DNA from: Sphingopyxis sp. H050
Lineage (GTDB): Bacteria > Pseudomonadota > Alphaproteobacteria > Sphingomonadales > Sphingomonadaceae
NCBI RefSeq assembly: GCF_001468265.1
Contig: NZ_LNRZ01000004.1
Location: 1 to 64,000 of the forward strand
Direction of reading: 5' to 3'
DNA: 64,000 nt
Below are positions 27,356 through 35,943 of this stretch, in pieces (the first letter of the stretch is position 1; each line of letters opens with the position of its first letter). The translations under genes and the position numbers were made by a program. The notes beneath the pieces were generated by a model, which saw nothing but the letters and a program-made list of their open reading frames with translations, was not told where the DNA came from and did no database searches.

Positions 27356-28747
27356 ATGTCGAAATCATCGGGCGCGATCGCGCCGCGGTCGGAGGCCGAG
27401 GAATTTTTCCGCGCCAATCCCGACGTCGATTCGATCGAGATGATCTATACCGACATGGGCGGCGTCCCGCGCGGCAAGCGCCTCCGCCAGCACGAAGTGC
27501 TCGCGGTCTATGAAAGCGGCCGCATGTTCCCCGGCTCGATCACCGTCGTCGACATCACCGGGCAGGATACAGTCGAGACCGGCCTCGTCTGGGAGGATGG
27601 CGACGCCGACCGCTCGATGAAGCCGATCCCCGGCACCCTCGTCCGCACCCCGTGGGGCGGCGACAATGCGGCGCAATTCCTCGTGGATTTTTACGAACTC
27701 GACGGCACCCCGCACGACCTCGACCCGCGCCACGTCCTCGGCCGCGTCATCGACCGCTTCACCGCCGACGGCCTGACCCCGGTGCTGGCGGTCGAGCTCG
27801 AATTCTACCTCGTCGACCCGCGCCGCGCCCGCGACGGACGGGTCCGCCCCGCCCGCCCCGCCTACAGCCGTGACAAGCCGCGCAATGTCGAGGTCTATGG
27901 CCTGCGCGAGCTTGACGATTTCCGGCCCTTCTTCGACGCGCTTTATGCGGCGACCGACGTGCAGGGCATTCCGCTCGAAAGCGCGATTTCGGAATTCGCA
28001 CCCGGCCAGTTCGAACTGACCCTGCGCCACAAGCCCGATGCGCTCCGCGCTTGCGACGATGCGATCATGTACAAGCGCCTCGTCAAGGCGATCGCACAGC
28101 AACAGGGCCTCGAGGCGACCTTCATGGCCAAGCCGTTCGCCGATCAGGCGGGCAGCGGCATGCACATCCACGTCTCGGTCAACGATGACAAAGGCAGCAA
28201 CATCTTCGCCAGCGAAGACCCCGAAGGCACCCCCGCGCTTCGCCACGCGATCGGCGGCATGATCGGCACCGTCGGCGACGGCTTCGCGCTCTTCGCCCCG
28301 CACGCGAACAGCTATCGCCGGTTCAAGGCGAACAGCTATGCCCCCGTCGCGCCGACCTGGGGCGTCAACAACCGCACCGTCTCCTTCCGCATCCCCGCCG
28401 GCCCGCCGCCGAGCCGCCATGTCGAGCATCGCGCGTGCGGCGCCGACGCCAATCCCTATCTCGCCGTCGCGGCCGTCCTCGCCGGAATGCATCACGGCAT
28501 GACGAACCAGACCGACCCCGGCGCCGCCGTCGTCGGCAACGGCTACGACCGCGACAACAGCGGCGACGACAAGCCACCGTCGAACTGGTTCGCCGCCGTC
28601 GACCGCTTCCAAGCGTCACCGCTGATGCGCGACTATCTCGGCAACCGCTTCGTCGACATGTTCAGCATCGTGAAGCGCGTCGAACAGAACAACTATTTCA
28701 GCGTCGTCCCGACGCTCGATTACGACTGGTATCTGCGCAACGCATGA
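27356..28747 (+). CDS. puuA: PuuA-like glutamine synthetase family protein 2
   Basis: A 463-residue glutamine synthetase superfamily protein of the gamma-glutamylpolyamine synthetase type. Here the ATP loop has the standard form FMAKPFADQAGSGMHIHVS, unlike the paralogue at 23334. Other core motifs are LAVELEFYLVDPRRA, SEFAPGQFELTLRH, NRTVSFRIPAGPP and EHRACGADANPYLAVAAVLA. The start follows AGAGGGGCG. It sits 7 nt after the aminotransferase and ends before a palindromic repeat. The two paralogues are clearly different in sequence and may use different polyamines. Confidence 0.92.
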   Translation: MSKSSGAIAPRSEAEEFFRANPDVDSIEMIYTDMGGVPRGKRLRQHEVLAVYESGRMFPGSITVVDITGQDTVETGLVWEDGDADRSMKPIPGTLVRTPWGGDNAAQFLVDFYELDGTPHDLDPRHVLGRVIDRFTADGLTPVLAVELEFYLVDPRRARDGRVRPARPAYSRDKPRNVEVYGLRELDDFRPFFDALYAATDVQGIPLESAISEFAPGQFELTLRHKPDALRACDDAIMYKRLVKAIAQQQGLEATFMAKPFADQAGSGMHIHVSVNDDKGSNIFASEDPEGTPALRHAIGGMIGTVGDGFALFAPHANSYRRFKANSYAPVAPTWGVNNRTVSFRIPAGPPPSRHVEHRACGADANPYLAVAAVLAGMHHGMTNQTDPGAAVVGNGYDRDNSGDDKPPSNWFAAVDRFQASPLMRDYLGNRFVDMFSIVKRVEQNNYFSVVPTLDYDWYLRNA

Positions 28748-28756
28748 CCCCCCGCT

Positions 28757-28859
28757 CGTCACCCTGAACTTGTTTCAGGGTCCATGGCGCGATCTTTCGA
28801 TTTGCGCTGCGAATACGAACAGGGCCGACCATGGATGCTGAAACAAGTTCAGCATGACG
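28757..28859. repeat. Palindromic repeat, family D, before potF
   Basis: The arm at 28757–28787 (GTCACCCTGAACTTGTTTCA…) pairs with the arm at 28829–28859 (…CTGAAACAAGTTCAGCATGA), with a few mismatches. The palindrome lies between the second puuA-like gene and potF, and may separate the two transcripts. Related half or degenerate copies occur near 48035 and 58216–58319. Confidence 0.75.
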
Positions 28860-28987
28860 AAAGACAAACACAGCCTTGCGGCAAGGCAACGCATGAATGT
28901 TCCACAATTTATTGGTGCAGCGCAAAAAAGCCTCTTCCCAAGGTGCCATTATTGAGTCAGCTTGACGTCACAATCAGGGAGGCAATC

Positions 28988-30094
28988 ATGGATCTGAACG
29001 AACTGCTCGCGCAGGGCCGCAACCGTCGCTCGCTGCTCCAGGCCATGGGCGTCGCCGCCATCGGCATCAGCTTTGGAGGCCTCGCCGCCTGCAGCAAGGG
29101 CGAAGGCAAGAAGCTTGCGAACGGCGAAGAGGTCAAGCTCAACTTCTACAACTGGGATACTTACATCGGCGAGACGACGCTCGACGATTTCAAGGAAAGC
29201 AACGGCGTCGATGTCACGATGGACCTCTTCGACAGCAACGACACGCTGTTCGCGAAGTTCAAGGCGGGCAATCCCGGTTATGACGTCATCGTGCCGTCGA
29301 ACGACTTCGTCGAGCGCATGGTCCGCGCCGACATGCTCCAGCCGCTCGATCACGCGTTGATCCCGAACATCAAGAATGTCGATCCGGCCTTCATCAACGT
29401 GGATTATGATCCGGGCCGCAAATTCTCGATGCCCTACACTTGGCTCGTCCTCGGCATCGGCTATCGCAAGTCGAAGGTGAAGGCCAAGCCCGACAGCTGG
29501 AAAGTGCTGTTCGACAGCCCCGAATATGCCGGCCGCATCGCCTGGCTGTCGGAGGCCGGCGATATGTTCCGCCTTTACGGCAAATATCTCGGCAAGTCGG
29601 TCAATTCGCTGACGCCCGCCGATGTCGAAACCATCTCGGCGATGATGATCAAGCAGAAGCCGAACGTGAAAAAATTCCACGAGGACGACGGGCAGGATTT
29701 GCTGCTGAAGGGCGACGTCGATCTGGTGCTCGAATATAATGGCGACATCGCGCAGGCGATGGTCGAGGACGACGATCTCGATTTCGTCGTGCCCAAGGAA
29801 GGCAGCCAGCTCAATTCCGACACGCTGTGCATTCCGAAGGGCGCGCCGCATCCGAAAAATGCCCACGCCTTCATCAACTATCTGCTCGATGCCGAGGTCG
29901 GCAAGAAGATCACCGAAACCATCCTCTACCCGACCCCGAACCTCGCGGCGAAGGCGCTGATGCCCGATACGTACAAGAACAACCCGGTCATCTTCCCGCC
30001 CGCGGATGTTCTCGCGAAATGCGAATATGCGAAGTTCAACGAGACGCTGCAGCCGCTCTATGAAGAAGCCTTCACCAAGGTGCGGGCTTCTTGA
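28988..30094 (+). CDS. potF: Spermidine/putrescine ABC transporter, substrate-binding protein
   Basis: A 368-residue periplasmic binding protein of the PotD/PotF type. The mature part begins with LNFYNWDTYIGETTLDDF, the typical polyamine-binding protein start. The N-terminus is unusual in combining a double-Arg motif (NRRSLLQAMG) with a lipobox (GGLAAC), so it may be a Tat-exported lipoprotein. The ATG at 28988 follows GGGAGG. It starts the importer operon potF, two permeases and the ATPase. PotF versus PotD cannot be decided from sequence; putrescine is favoured by the neighbouring catabolic genes. Confidence 0.92.
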   Translation: MDLNELLAQGRNRRSLLQAMGVAAIGISFGGLAACSKGEGKKLANGEEVKLNFYNWDTYIGETTLDDFKESNGVDVTMDLFDSNDTLFAKFKAGNPGYDVIVPSNDFVERMVRADMLQPLDHALIPNIKNVDPAFINVDYDPGRKFSMPYTWLVLGIGYRKSKVKAKPDSWKVLFDSPEYAGRIAWLSEAGDMFRLYGKYLGKSVNSLTPADVETISAMMIKQKPNVKKFHEDDGQDLLLKGDVDLVLEYNGDIAQAMVEDDDLDFVVPKEGSQLNSDTLCIPKGAPHPKNAHAFINYLLDAEVGKKITETILYPTPNLAAKALMPDTYKNNPVIFPPADVLAKCEYAKFNETLQPLYEEAFTKVRAS

Positions 30095-30119
30095 TGTCAG
30101 GCATTGGAAAAGTACCTGT

Positions 30120-30200
30120 GTCCCCGCGAAGGCGGGGACCCATCTCCGGTCGGTCCGAAATAGCACCGTCCGGTGATGGGCTCCCGTCTGCGCGGGAGCA
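30120..30200. repeat. Palindromic repeat between potF and permease gene
   Basis: The arm at 30120–30150 (core CCCCGCGAAGGCGGGG) faces an arm at 30172–30199 (core CTCCCGTCTGCGCGGGAG). The pairing is imperfect but extends into flanking GGTGATGGG and CCCATCTCC. It resembles family A. Lying between the binding protein and the membrane subunits, it could act as a processing or partial termination site that raises potF expression relative to downstream genes. Confidence 0.7.
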
Positions 30201-30241
30201 CACAGCCTTTTATTCATAGGTCAACTGGAGGCATCGGGGGG

Positions 30242-31147
30242 ATGGCCGAGCAGGACTGGAAATCGAACAAACGGGTGTTCGCGGCGGTGTCGCTGCCGAC
30301 GATCCTGTGGGTTCTGCTCTTCTTCCTCGTGCCGATGGCGATCGTCTGGGTCTACAGCTTCGGCGAGAATCGCGGTCTGACCGACATCGAATTTTCGGGC
30401 ACCCTCGAAAATTACAAGCGCGCGACCGAGTGGCTTTATGTGACCATCTTCGGCAAGAGCTTCGCGGTCGCGGCGCTCGTCACGCTGATCTGCCTGATCA
30501 TCGGCTTTCCGGTGGCGATGGCGATCACCTTCGCCAGCGAGAAATGGCGGCCCTGGCTGCTGCTGGGTATCATGCTGCCCTTCTGGACCAACCTGCTCAT
30601 CCGCACCTATGCGCTGATGATGCTGCTCGGGACGCAGGGCTATGCGAACAAGGGGCTGGAAAGCCTGTGGGGTGGCGCGAGCTGGTTTCGGACCCTCGTC
30701 GGCCTGCAGCCGCTGCCGACCTGGGAGCCGGTGCAGCTGCTCTTCAACAATTTCGCCGTCGTTTTCGGGTTGGTCTATGTCCACCTGCCCTTCATGGTGC
30801 TCCCGCTCTACGCCGCGCTCGACCGCCTCGACCGCAGCCTGATTGAGGCGAGCCTCGACCTTGGCGCCGGCCATTTCCGCACGATCATGCGCATCGTCGT
30901 CCCGCTTGCCGCGCCCGGCATCGTCGCGGGGGTGATGATCACGCTGATCCCCGCGCTCGGCGCGTATCTCACGCCCGATCTGATGGGCGGCACCGACAGC
31001 CAGATGATCGCCAACGTGATCGAACGCCAGTTCAAGAAGGCGAACGACTGGCCTTTCGGCGCCGCGCTCTCCTTCCTGCTGATCTACGCCATGTTCATCC
31101 TCATCGCGCTGCAGGCGATGCGCAAGAAAGTGCCGGAGGTTCGCTGA
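30242..31147 (+). CDS. potH: Polyamine ABC transporter permease (PotH/PotB type)
   Basis: A 301-residue inner-membrane permease with about six helices, beginning after a short cytoplasmic N-terminus (TILWVLLFFLVPMAIVWVYS). The EAA loop that contacts the ATPase reads EASLDLGAGHFRTIMRIVVPLA. The first in-frame ATG with a ribosome site (GGAGGCATCGGGGG) is at 30242. Its last base is shared with the ATG of the next permease gene, so the pair is tightly coupled. Confidence 0.93.
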   Translation: MAEQDWKSNKRVFAAVSLPTILWVLLFFLVPMAIVWVYSFGENRGLTDIEFSGTLENYKRATEWLYVTIFGKSFAVAALVTLICLIIGFPVAMAITFASEKWRPWLLLGIMLPFWTNLLIRTYALMMLLGTQGYANKGLESLWGGASWFRTLVGLQPLPTWEPVQLLFNNFAVVFGLVYVHLPFMVLPLYAALDRLDRSLIEASLDLGAGHFRTIMRIVVPLAAPGIVAGVMITLIPALGAYLTPDLMGGTDSQMIANVIERQFKKANDWPFGAALSFLLIYAMFILIALQAMRKKVPEVR

Positions 31148-31992
31148 TGGCCCTCTTCGCCCGCACCCCGATTGCTCCGCTCGAATATAGCCGCACACTG
31201 TGGATGCGGCTGTGGGTCGGGCTGGTGATGCTGTTCCTCTATGCGCCGCTCTTCGTGCTGATGATCTTCAGCTTCAACGACAGCAAGCGCAACGTCGTGT
31301 GGCGCGGCTTCACCACCAAATATTATGAAAAGGCGCTCGGCAACGACCAGCTGGTCGAGGCGCTCGTCAACTCGCTGACCATCGCGGCGCTCGCAACGAT
31401 CGTCAGCCTGATGCTGGGCGCGGTCGCGGCGGTGATGCTGTGGCGCTTTCGCTTCCCGCTGAAGGGCGCCGTCGACGGGACGATCTCGCTGCCGATCATC
31501 GTCCCCGAAATCTGCATGGGTGTCGCCTTCCTGATCTTCTTCGCGAAGTGGCTCGAATGGCCAACCGACCTGATCTGGCCGTTCAATCTCGGCGCGATCA
31601 TCATCGCGCACATCACCTTCTGTTTTCCCTTCGTGACGATGGTTGTGCGCTCGCGGCTCGCGAGCTTCAACCGCGAGCAGGAGGAGGCCGCAAAGGATCT
31701 TAGCGCGGGCGAATGGGCGGTGTTCCGCGACGTGCTGATCCCGCACATGAAGCCCGCACTCGTCGCGGGCGCGCTGCTGTCCTTCACCTTGAGCCTCGAC
31801 GATTTCGTCATCACCTATTTCACCAGCGGGCCCGACACGATCACCTTCCCGGTCAAGGTCTATTCGATGGTGCGCTTCTCGGTGACGCCCGAGGTCAATG
31901 CCGCCTCGACCCTGCTCATCATCCTGACGGTCGTCCTGACCGCCGTCGCGCTGAAGCTTCAGGGCGTGAAGGCCATCGCGGAAACCCACTGA
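31147..31992 (+). CDS. potI: Polyamine ABC transporter permease (PotI/PotC type)
   Basis: A 281-residue permease with the binding-protein-dependent transport fold. Its EAA loop is EAAKDLSAGEWAVFRDVLIP. Family signatures include LYAPLFVLMIFSFNDSKR near the N-terminus and SLDDFVITYFTSGPDT toward the C-terminus, both typical of PotC/PotI. It would form a heterodimer with the preceding permease. It is followed by a family B palindromic repeat and then the ATPase gene. Confidence 0.94.
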   Translation: MALFARTPIAPLEYSRTLWMRLWVGLVMLFLYAPLFVLMIFSFNDSKRNVVWRGFTTKYYEKALGNDQLVEALVNSLTIAALATIVSLMLGAVAAVMLWRFRFPLKGAVDGTISLPIIVPEICMGVAFLIFFAKWLEWPTDLIWPFNLGAIIIAHITFCFPFVTMVVRSRLASFNREQEEAAKDLSAGEWAVFRDVLIPHMKPALVAGALLSFTLSLDDFVITYFTSGPDTITFPVKVYSMVRFSVTPEVNAASTLLIILTVVLTAVALKLQGVKAIAETH

Positions 31993-32030
31993 TGGCCGGT
32001 CGTTTCATTCTCCCCGTCTGCATCCCCTTC

Positions 32031-32112
32031 TCCGTTCGCATCGAGCGAAGTCGAGATGCCCATCGGTCGTGCCCGCCTTCACGGTGTCTCGACTTAGCTC
32101 GACACGAACGGA
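32031..32112. repeat. Palindromic repeat, family B (copy 1)
   Basis: The left arm 32031–32061 (core TTCGCATCGAGCGAAGTCGA) pairs with the right arm 32083–32112 (core TCGACTTAGCTCGACACGAA). The 21-nt centre is not conserved. It lies in the short gap between the permease and ATPase genes of one operon. Very similar copies lie at 41890 and 44210. Confidence 0.88.
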
Positions 32113-32125
32113 TTTAGGACATTTT

Positions 32126-33259
32126 ATGACCGACGCGCCGAAAAAGCCGATCATCCAGATCCAGAATGTCACCAAGCGGTTCGGCAAGGTCGCGGCGGTC
32201 GACAATGTCAGCCTGGACATCCTGGCCGGTGAATTCTTCGTGCTGCTCGGCCCCTCGGGCTGCGGCAAGACGACGCTGCTGCGCATGATCGCGGGGTTCG
32301 AGCTGCCGACCGAAGGCAAGATAGTGATCGACGGGCAGGACATGGCGGGCATTCCGCCGAACAAGCGGCCGGTGAACATGGTGTTCCAGAGCTATGCCGT
32401 TTTCCCGCACATGAGCGTCGCCGACAATGTCGCCTATGGCCTGAAGATCGCCGGCGTGAAGGGCGGCGAGGTCAGGGACCGCGTCGCCGAGGCGCTCGAG
32501 CTGGTCAAGCTTGGCGGGTTCGAGGATCGGATGCCCGACCAGATGTCGGGCGGCCAGCGCCAGCGCGTCGCGCTTGCACGCAGCCTGATCATGCGTCCGA
32601 AGGTGCTGCTGCTCGACGAGCCGCTGTCGGCGCTCGACGCCAAGCTGCGCGCGCAGATGCAGTTCGAGCTCGCCGAATTGCAGGATCAGGTCGGCATCAC
32701 CTTCGTCACCGTGACGCACGACCAGGACGAAGCGCTGTCGATGGCGAGCCGGATCGCGGTGATCAACAAGGGCGAGGTTTCGCAGCTTGCAGGGCCGGCG
32801 GACCTCTACGAATATCCCGCAAACCGCTTCGTCGCCGACTTCGTGGGGTCGGTGAACATCTTCGAGGGCAAGCTGACCCTCGACGAGCCCGACAAGGCGG
32901 CGGTCGACTGCCCGGGGCTCGGCAAGGTCTATCTCAATCACGGGGTCACCGGCCCGCACGGCGCCGACGTCTGGGTCGCGCTACGCCCCGAGAAAATCTA
33001 TCTCCACGTTCCCGGCGAGGGCAAGGCGGTGCGCGCGGCGGCGCAGGACGCGCCCGAAGAGCATAATTTCGCGCGCGGCTGCATCAAGGGCATGTCCTAT
33101 CTCGGCGACATCACACTTTACGACATATTGCTTGAATCGGGCGCTCGCCTGCGCGTCTCGCGCCCGAACCTGTCGCGCCACGACCAGGAGGATTTCACTT
33201 GGGACGACAAGGTCAGCATGCACTGGCGCGCCGACAGCCCGGTGGTGCTGCTGGGATAG
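32126..33259 (+). CDS. potG: Polyamine ABC transporter ATP-binding protein
   Basis: A 377-residue ABC ATPase with Walker A GPSGCGKTT, signature MSGGQRQRVALARSL, Walker B VLLLDEPLSALDAK, the switch His in TVTHDQDEAL, and a C-terminal TOBE domain. It energises the polyamine importer encoded just upstream. PotA and PotG cannot be separated by sequence alone; potG is used to match PotF. The ATG at 32126 lies just after the family B repeat, and the upstream open frame belongs to that repeat. Confidence 0.94.
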   Translation: MTDAPKKPIIQIQNVTKRFGKVAAVDNVSLDILAGEFFVLLGPSGCGKTTLLRMIAGFELPTEGKIVIDGQDMAGIPPNKRPVNMVFQSYAVFPHMSVADNVAYGLKIAGVKGGEVRDRVAEALELVKLGGFEDRMPDQMSGGQRQRVALARSLIMRPKVLLLDEPLSALDAKLRAQMQFELAELQDQVGITFVTVTHDQDEALSMASRIAVINKGEVSQLAGPADLYEYPANRFVADFVGSVNIFEGKLTLDEPDKAAVDCPGLGKVYLNHGVTGPHGADVWVALRPEKIYLHVPGEGKAVRAAAQDAPEEHNFARGCIKGMSYLGDITLYDILLESGARLRVSRPNLSRHDQEDFTWDDKVSMHWRADSPVVLLG

Positions 33260-33278
33260 CCTCGCGACATTCCCCTTT

Positions 33279-33351
33279 CGTCATCCCGGACTTGATCCGG
33301 GATCCATAGCAGCTTTGAAGTCTTGGACCCCGGATCAAGTCCGGGGTGACG
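33279..33351. repeat. Palindromic repeat, family C (copy 1)
   Basis: Arms 33279–33305 (core CATCCCGGACTTGATCCGGG) and 33325–33351 (core CCCGGATCAAGTCCGGGGTG) are near-perfect reverse complements with about a 19-nt loop. The repeat lies between the convergent stops of the transport ATPase and the DUF808 gene and could terminate both. Confidence 0.85.
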
Positions 33352-33353
33352 AG

Positions 33354-34292
33354 TTAATGCGCCGCCTTCTTCCCCGGCAGAAAGTGCAGGACGCCGGCAA
33401 TCACGCCGCCGAGCAGCAGCCCGAAAATGCCCGCCCCGCCCGCATTGATCAGCCATTCCCACACGCCCGCGCCGGGCAGGCCGCCCGCGACCGAATGCGC
33501 GAAATCATGGAGGCCGTGGCCGATATTGCCGATGTCATATTCGTCGAGCCCGTGCAGCACGATCTGGCCACCGACCCACAGCATCGCGGCGGTCCCGATC
33601 AGCGCGAGCGCCGCCAACAGCTTCGGCATGAAGGCGACCAGCCCGCGGCCGATCGCCTTGCGCGCCGCATTGCCCTCCCGGGCCATGTGCAGGCCGATAT
33701 CGTCCATCTTCACGATCAGCCCGACGACGCCATAGACCGCGACCGTGATCACGATCGCCACCACGGCAAGCGTCGCGGCGCGCATCGCGAAATGCTCGTC
33801 GAGCACCTCGTTGAGCGCGATCACCATGATCTCGGCCGACAGGATGAAGTCGGTGCGCACCGCCCCCTTCACCATCGCCTCTTCATGATCCTTGTCGGCG
33901 ACGATCCCGGCGTCTTCCTCCAGGCTCGTCTCGTCCTTCTGCAGCGAGTGCAGCACCTTCTCCGCCCCCTCGAAACACAGATAAGCGCCGCCCAGCATCA
34001 ACAGCGGCGTGATCGCCCACGGCACGAAGGTCGACAGGATCAGCAGCGCCGGCAGGATCAGCACCAGCTTGTTGAAGATCGACCCCTTGGTGATCCGCCA
34101 GATGATCGGCAGTTCGCGGTCGGGGGTGAAGCCGGTGACATAGCGCGGCGTCACCGCGGTATCGTCGACCACGACCCCCGCCGCCTTGACCCCGGCCTTC
34201 GACGCCGCGGCGCCGATATCGTCGATGCTCGCGGCGGCGACCTTGGCGATGGTGGCGATGTCGTCGAGCAGGGCAAAAAGGCCGGATGGCAT
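33354..34292 (-). CDS. DUF808 family membrane protein
   Basis: A 312-residue membrane protein of the DUF808 (YedI-like) family. The N-terminus MPSGLFALLDDIATIAKVAA and the following VDDTAVTPRYVTGFTPDREL are diagnostic. Several hydrophobic segments follow (LLMLGGAYLCFEGAEKVLHS and others), with a Gly-rich C-terminus ending in a short basic tail. The function of the family is unknown. It lies between two family C palindromic repeats and is not obviously tied to the polyamine genes around it. Confidence 0.9.
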   Translation of the reverse strand: MPSGLFALLDDIATIAKVAAASIDDIGAAASKAGVKAAGVVVDDTAVTPRYVTGFTPDRELPIIWRITKGSIFNKLVLILPALLILSTFVPWAITPLLMLGGAYLCFEGAEKVLHSLQKDETSLEEDAGIVADKDHEEAMVKGAVRTDFILSAEIMVIALNEVLDEHFAMRAATLAVVAIVITVAVYGVVGLIVKMDDIGLHMAREGNAARKAIGRGLVAFMPKLLAALALIGTAAMLWVGGQIVLHGLDEYDIGNIGHGLHDFAHSVAGGLPGAGVWEWLINAGGAGIFGLLLGGVIAGVLHFLPGKKAAH

Positions 34293-34376
34293 GGGGTTAA
34301 ACGTTTCCTCTAAGTGATTGAGCTTCCCCTCTAACCGCTCGCCCTGAGCTTGTCGAAGGTCGTTTGCTCCCTTTTT

Positions 34377-34452
34377 GTCATCCCGGCGAAGGCCGGGATC
34401 TCACCCCGGCCGCCTGTCGCACCGGCGAGATCCCGGCCTTCGCCGGGATGAC
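34377..34452. repeat. Palindromic repeat, family C (copy 2)
   Basis: Arms 34377–34402 and 34427–34452 are perfect 26-base reverse complements (core CATCCCGGCGAAGGCCGGGA), with a 24-nt loop. It lies between the end of the SpuC-like aminotransferase and the start of the DUF808 gene. A further half element (CCTGAGCTTGTCGAAGG) lies at about 34342–34358. Confidence 0.9.
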
Positions 34453-34463
34453 GAACCAAAGGT

Positions 34464-35837
34464 TCAGAAGGCGCGGAGTTTCGGCATCACCTCATCGAGC
34501 GATTTGCGGATGATGGCAACCATCTCGTCGATCTGTTCGGTGGTGATGATCAACGGCGGGCACATGACCAGACTGTCGCGGATCCCGCGCACCATCAGCC
34601 CGTTCGCGATGCACGCGTCGCGCGCCATTGGCCCCGCGGTTCCCTCGGCGCCGCCGAAGCGCGCCCGCGTTTCCTTGTCGGCGACGATCTCGACCGCGCC
34701 GAGCAGCCCGACCGAGCGCGTCTCGCCGACGAGCGGATGATCGTTCAGCGTCGCGAGCGCCGTCGCCAGATGCGGCCCGCTGACGCTGCCGGTGCGTTCG
34801 ACGAGGCCCTCGCGCTCGATGATCTCGATATTCCTGAGCGCGACCGCCGCCGCGACCGGATGCCCCGAATAGGTAAAGCCGTGGACGAAATCGCCGCCGG
34901 TCTTCAGCGCATCCACGACATGGCTGGCGACCGCAGTCGCCGAGATCGGCAGATAACCCGACGACAGCCCCTTCGCCATCGGCATCAGGTCGGGGGTAAA
35001 GCCCATCGTCTCGTGCCCCCACATCCTGCCCGTCCGCCCGAAGCCGCAGATCACCTCGTCGGCGACGACCAGCAGGCCATATTTGCGCGCCACCGCCTCG
35101 ACCTTGGGCCAATATCCCTTGGGCGGAATGATCACGCCGCCCGCGCCCTGCACCGGCTCGCCGATGAAGGCGGCGCAATTTTCGGGACCGACCTCCAGAA
35201 TCTTGTCCTCGATCGCCTGCACGCAGGCATCGCAAAATTCCTCCTCGGTCATCCCCTGCCCCTCGTTAAAGGCATAGGGCTGGCGGACATGTTCGACGCC
35301 GGGGATCGGCAGATCGCCCTGCGCGTGCATCGCTTTCATCCCGCCGAGCGAGACGCCTGCGACGGTCGAACCATGATAGGCGTTCCAGCGGCTGATGAAG
35401 ACGGTGCGCTTCGGCTCGCCCTTCAGCTTCCAATAATGGCGCACCATACGGAACACCGTATCGTTCGCCTCGCTGCCCGAGGCGTTGAAGAAGACATGCG
35501 GCAGGCGATTGCCGGTGAGCGAGGCGATTTTCGCCGCCAGCGTCACCGTCGGCGGCGTCGCGGTCTTGAAGAAGGTGTTGTAGAAGGGCAGCTCGCGCAT
35601 CTGCGCCGCCGCCGCTTCGACCAGCTCCTCGCGGCCGTAACCGACGTTGACGCACCACAGGCCCGCCATCCCGTCGAGGATGCGGTGACCGTCACCGTCG
35701 TGGATATAGCAGCCCTCGGCATGCGTGATGATGCGGCTGCCGCCCAGCCGCTCGATCTCGGCCCAGTCGGCCTGCGCGGGAAGATGGTGCGCGACGTCGA
35801 GGCGGCGCAGTTCGGCGATGTCGTGATTGCGGGGCAT
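34464..35837 (-). CDS. spuC: Putrescine–pyruvate aminotransferase-like protein (SpuC type)
   Basis: A 457-residue class-III aminotransferase. The PLP motif LLVVADEVICGFGRTGRMWG and the Schiff-base lysine in MAKGLSSGYLPISATAVAS match SpuC-type putrescine/pyruvate and related omega-aminotransferases. The N-terminal HLPAQADWAEIERLGGSRI is also typical. It lies downstream of the puuD-like gene on the same strand. In sequence style it is closer to known putrescine transaminases than the other two aminotransferases of the island, but the substrate is inferred. Confidence 0.88.
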   Translation of the reverse strand: MPRNHDIAELRRLDVAHHLPAQADWAEIERLGGSRIITHAEGCYIHDGDGHRILDGMAGLWCVNVGYGREELVEAAAAQMRELPFYNTFFKTATPPTVTLAAKIASLTGNRLPHVFFNASGSEANDTVFRMVRHYWKLKGEPKRTVFISRWNAYHGSTVAGVSLGGMKAMHAQGDLPIPGVEHVRQPYAFNEGQGMTEEEFCDACVQAIEDKILEVGPENCAAFIGEPVQGAGGVIIPPKGYWPKVEAVARKYGLLVVADEVICGFGRTGRMWGHETMGFTPDLMPMAKGLSSGYLPISATAVASHVVDALKTGGDFVHGFTYSGHPVAAAVALRNIEIIEREGLVERTGSVSGPHLATALATLNDHPLVGETRSVGLLGAVEIVADKETRARFGGAEGTAGPMARDACIANGLMVRGIRDSLVMCPPLIITTEQIDEMVAIIRKSLDEVMPKLRAF

Positions 35838-35943
35838 GTCAAAACTCCTGATTGTCGGAAAACGGAAAGAAACCGGCTTCCGGACAATCAGGGCGAAAAG
35901 CTGATCCGCGCGAGATAGCGGTCATAACGGGTGACGCGGCGGT

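Noticed and set aside
28890-28960. Sigma-54/NtrC-type promoter before potF
   Set aside because: A TGGTGC element is present but the GC doublet at the -12 position is missing and no second NtrC half-site is convincing.
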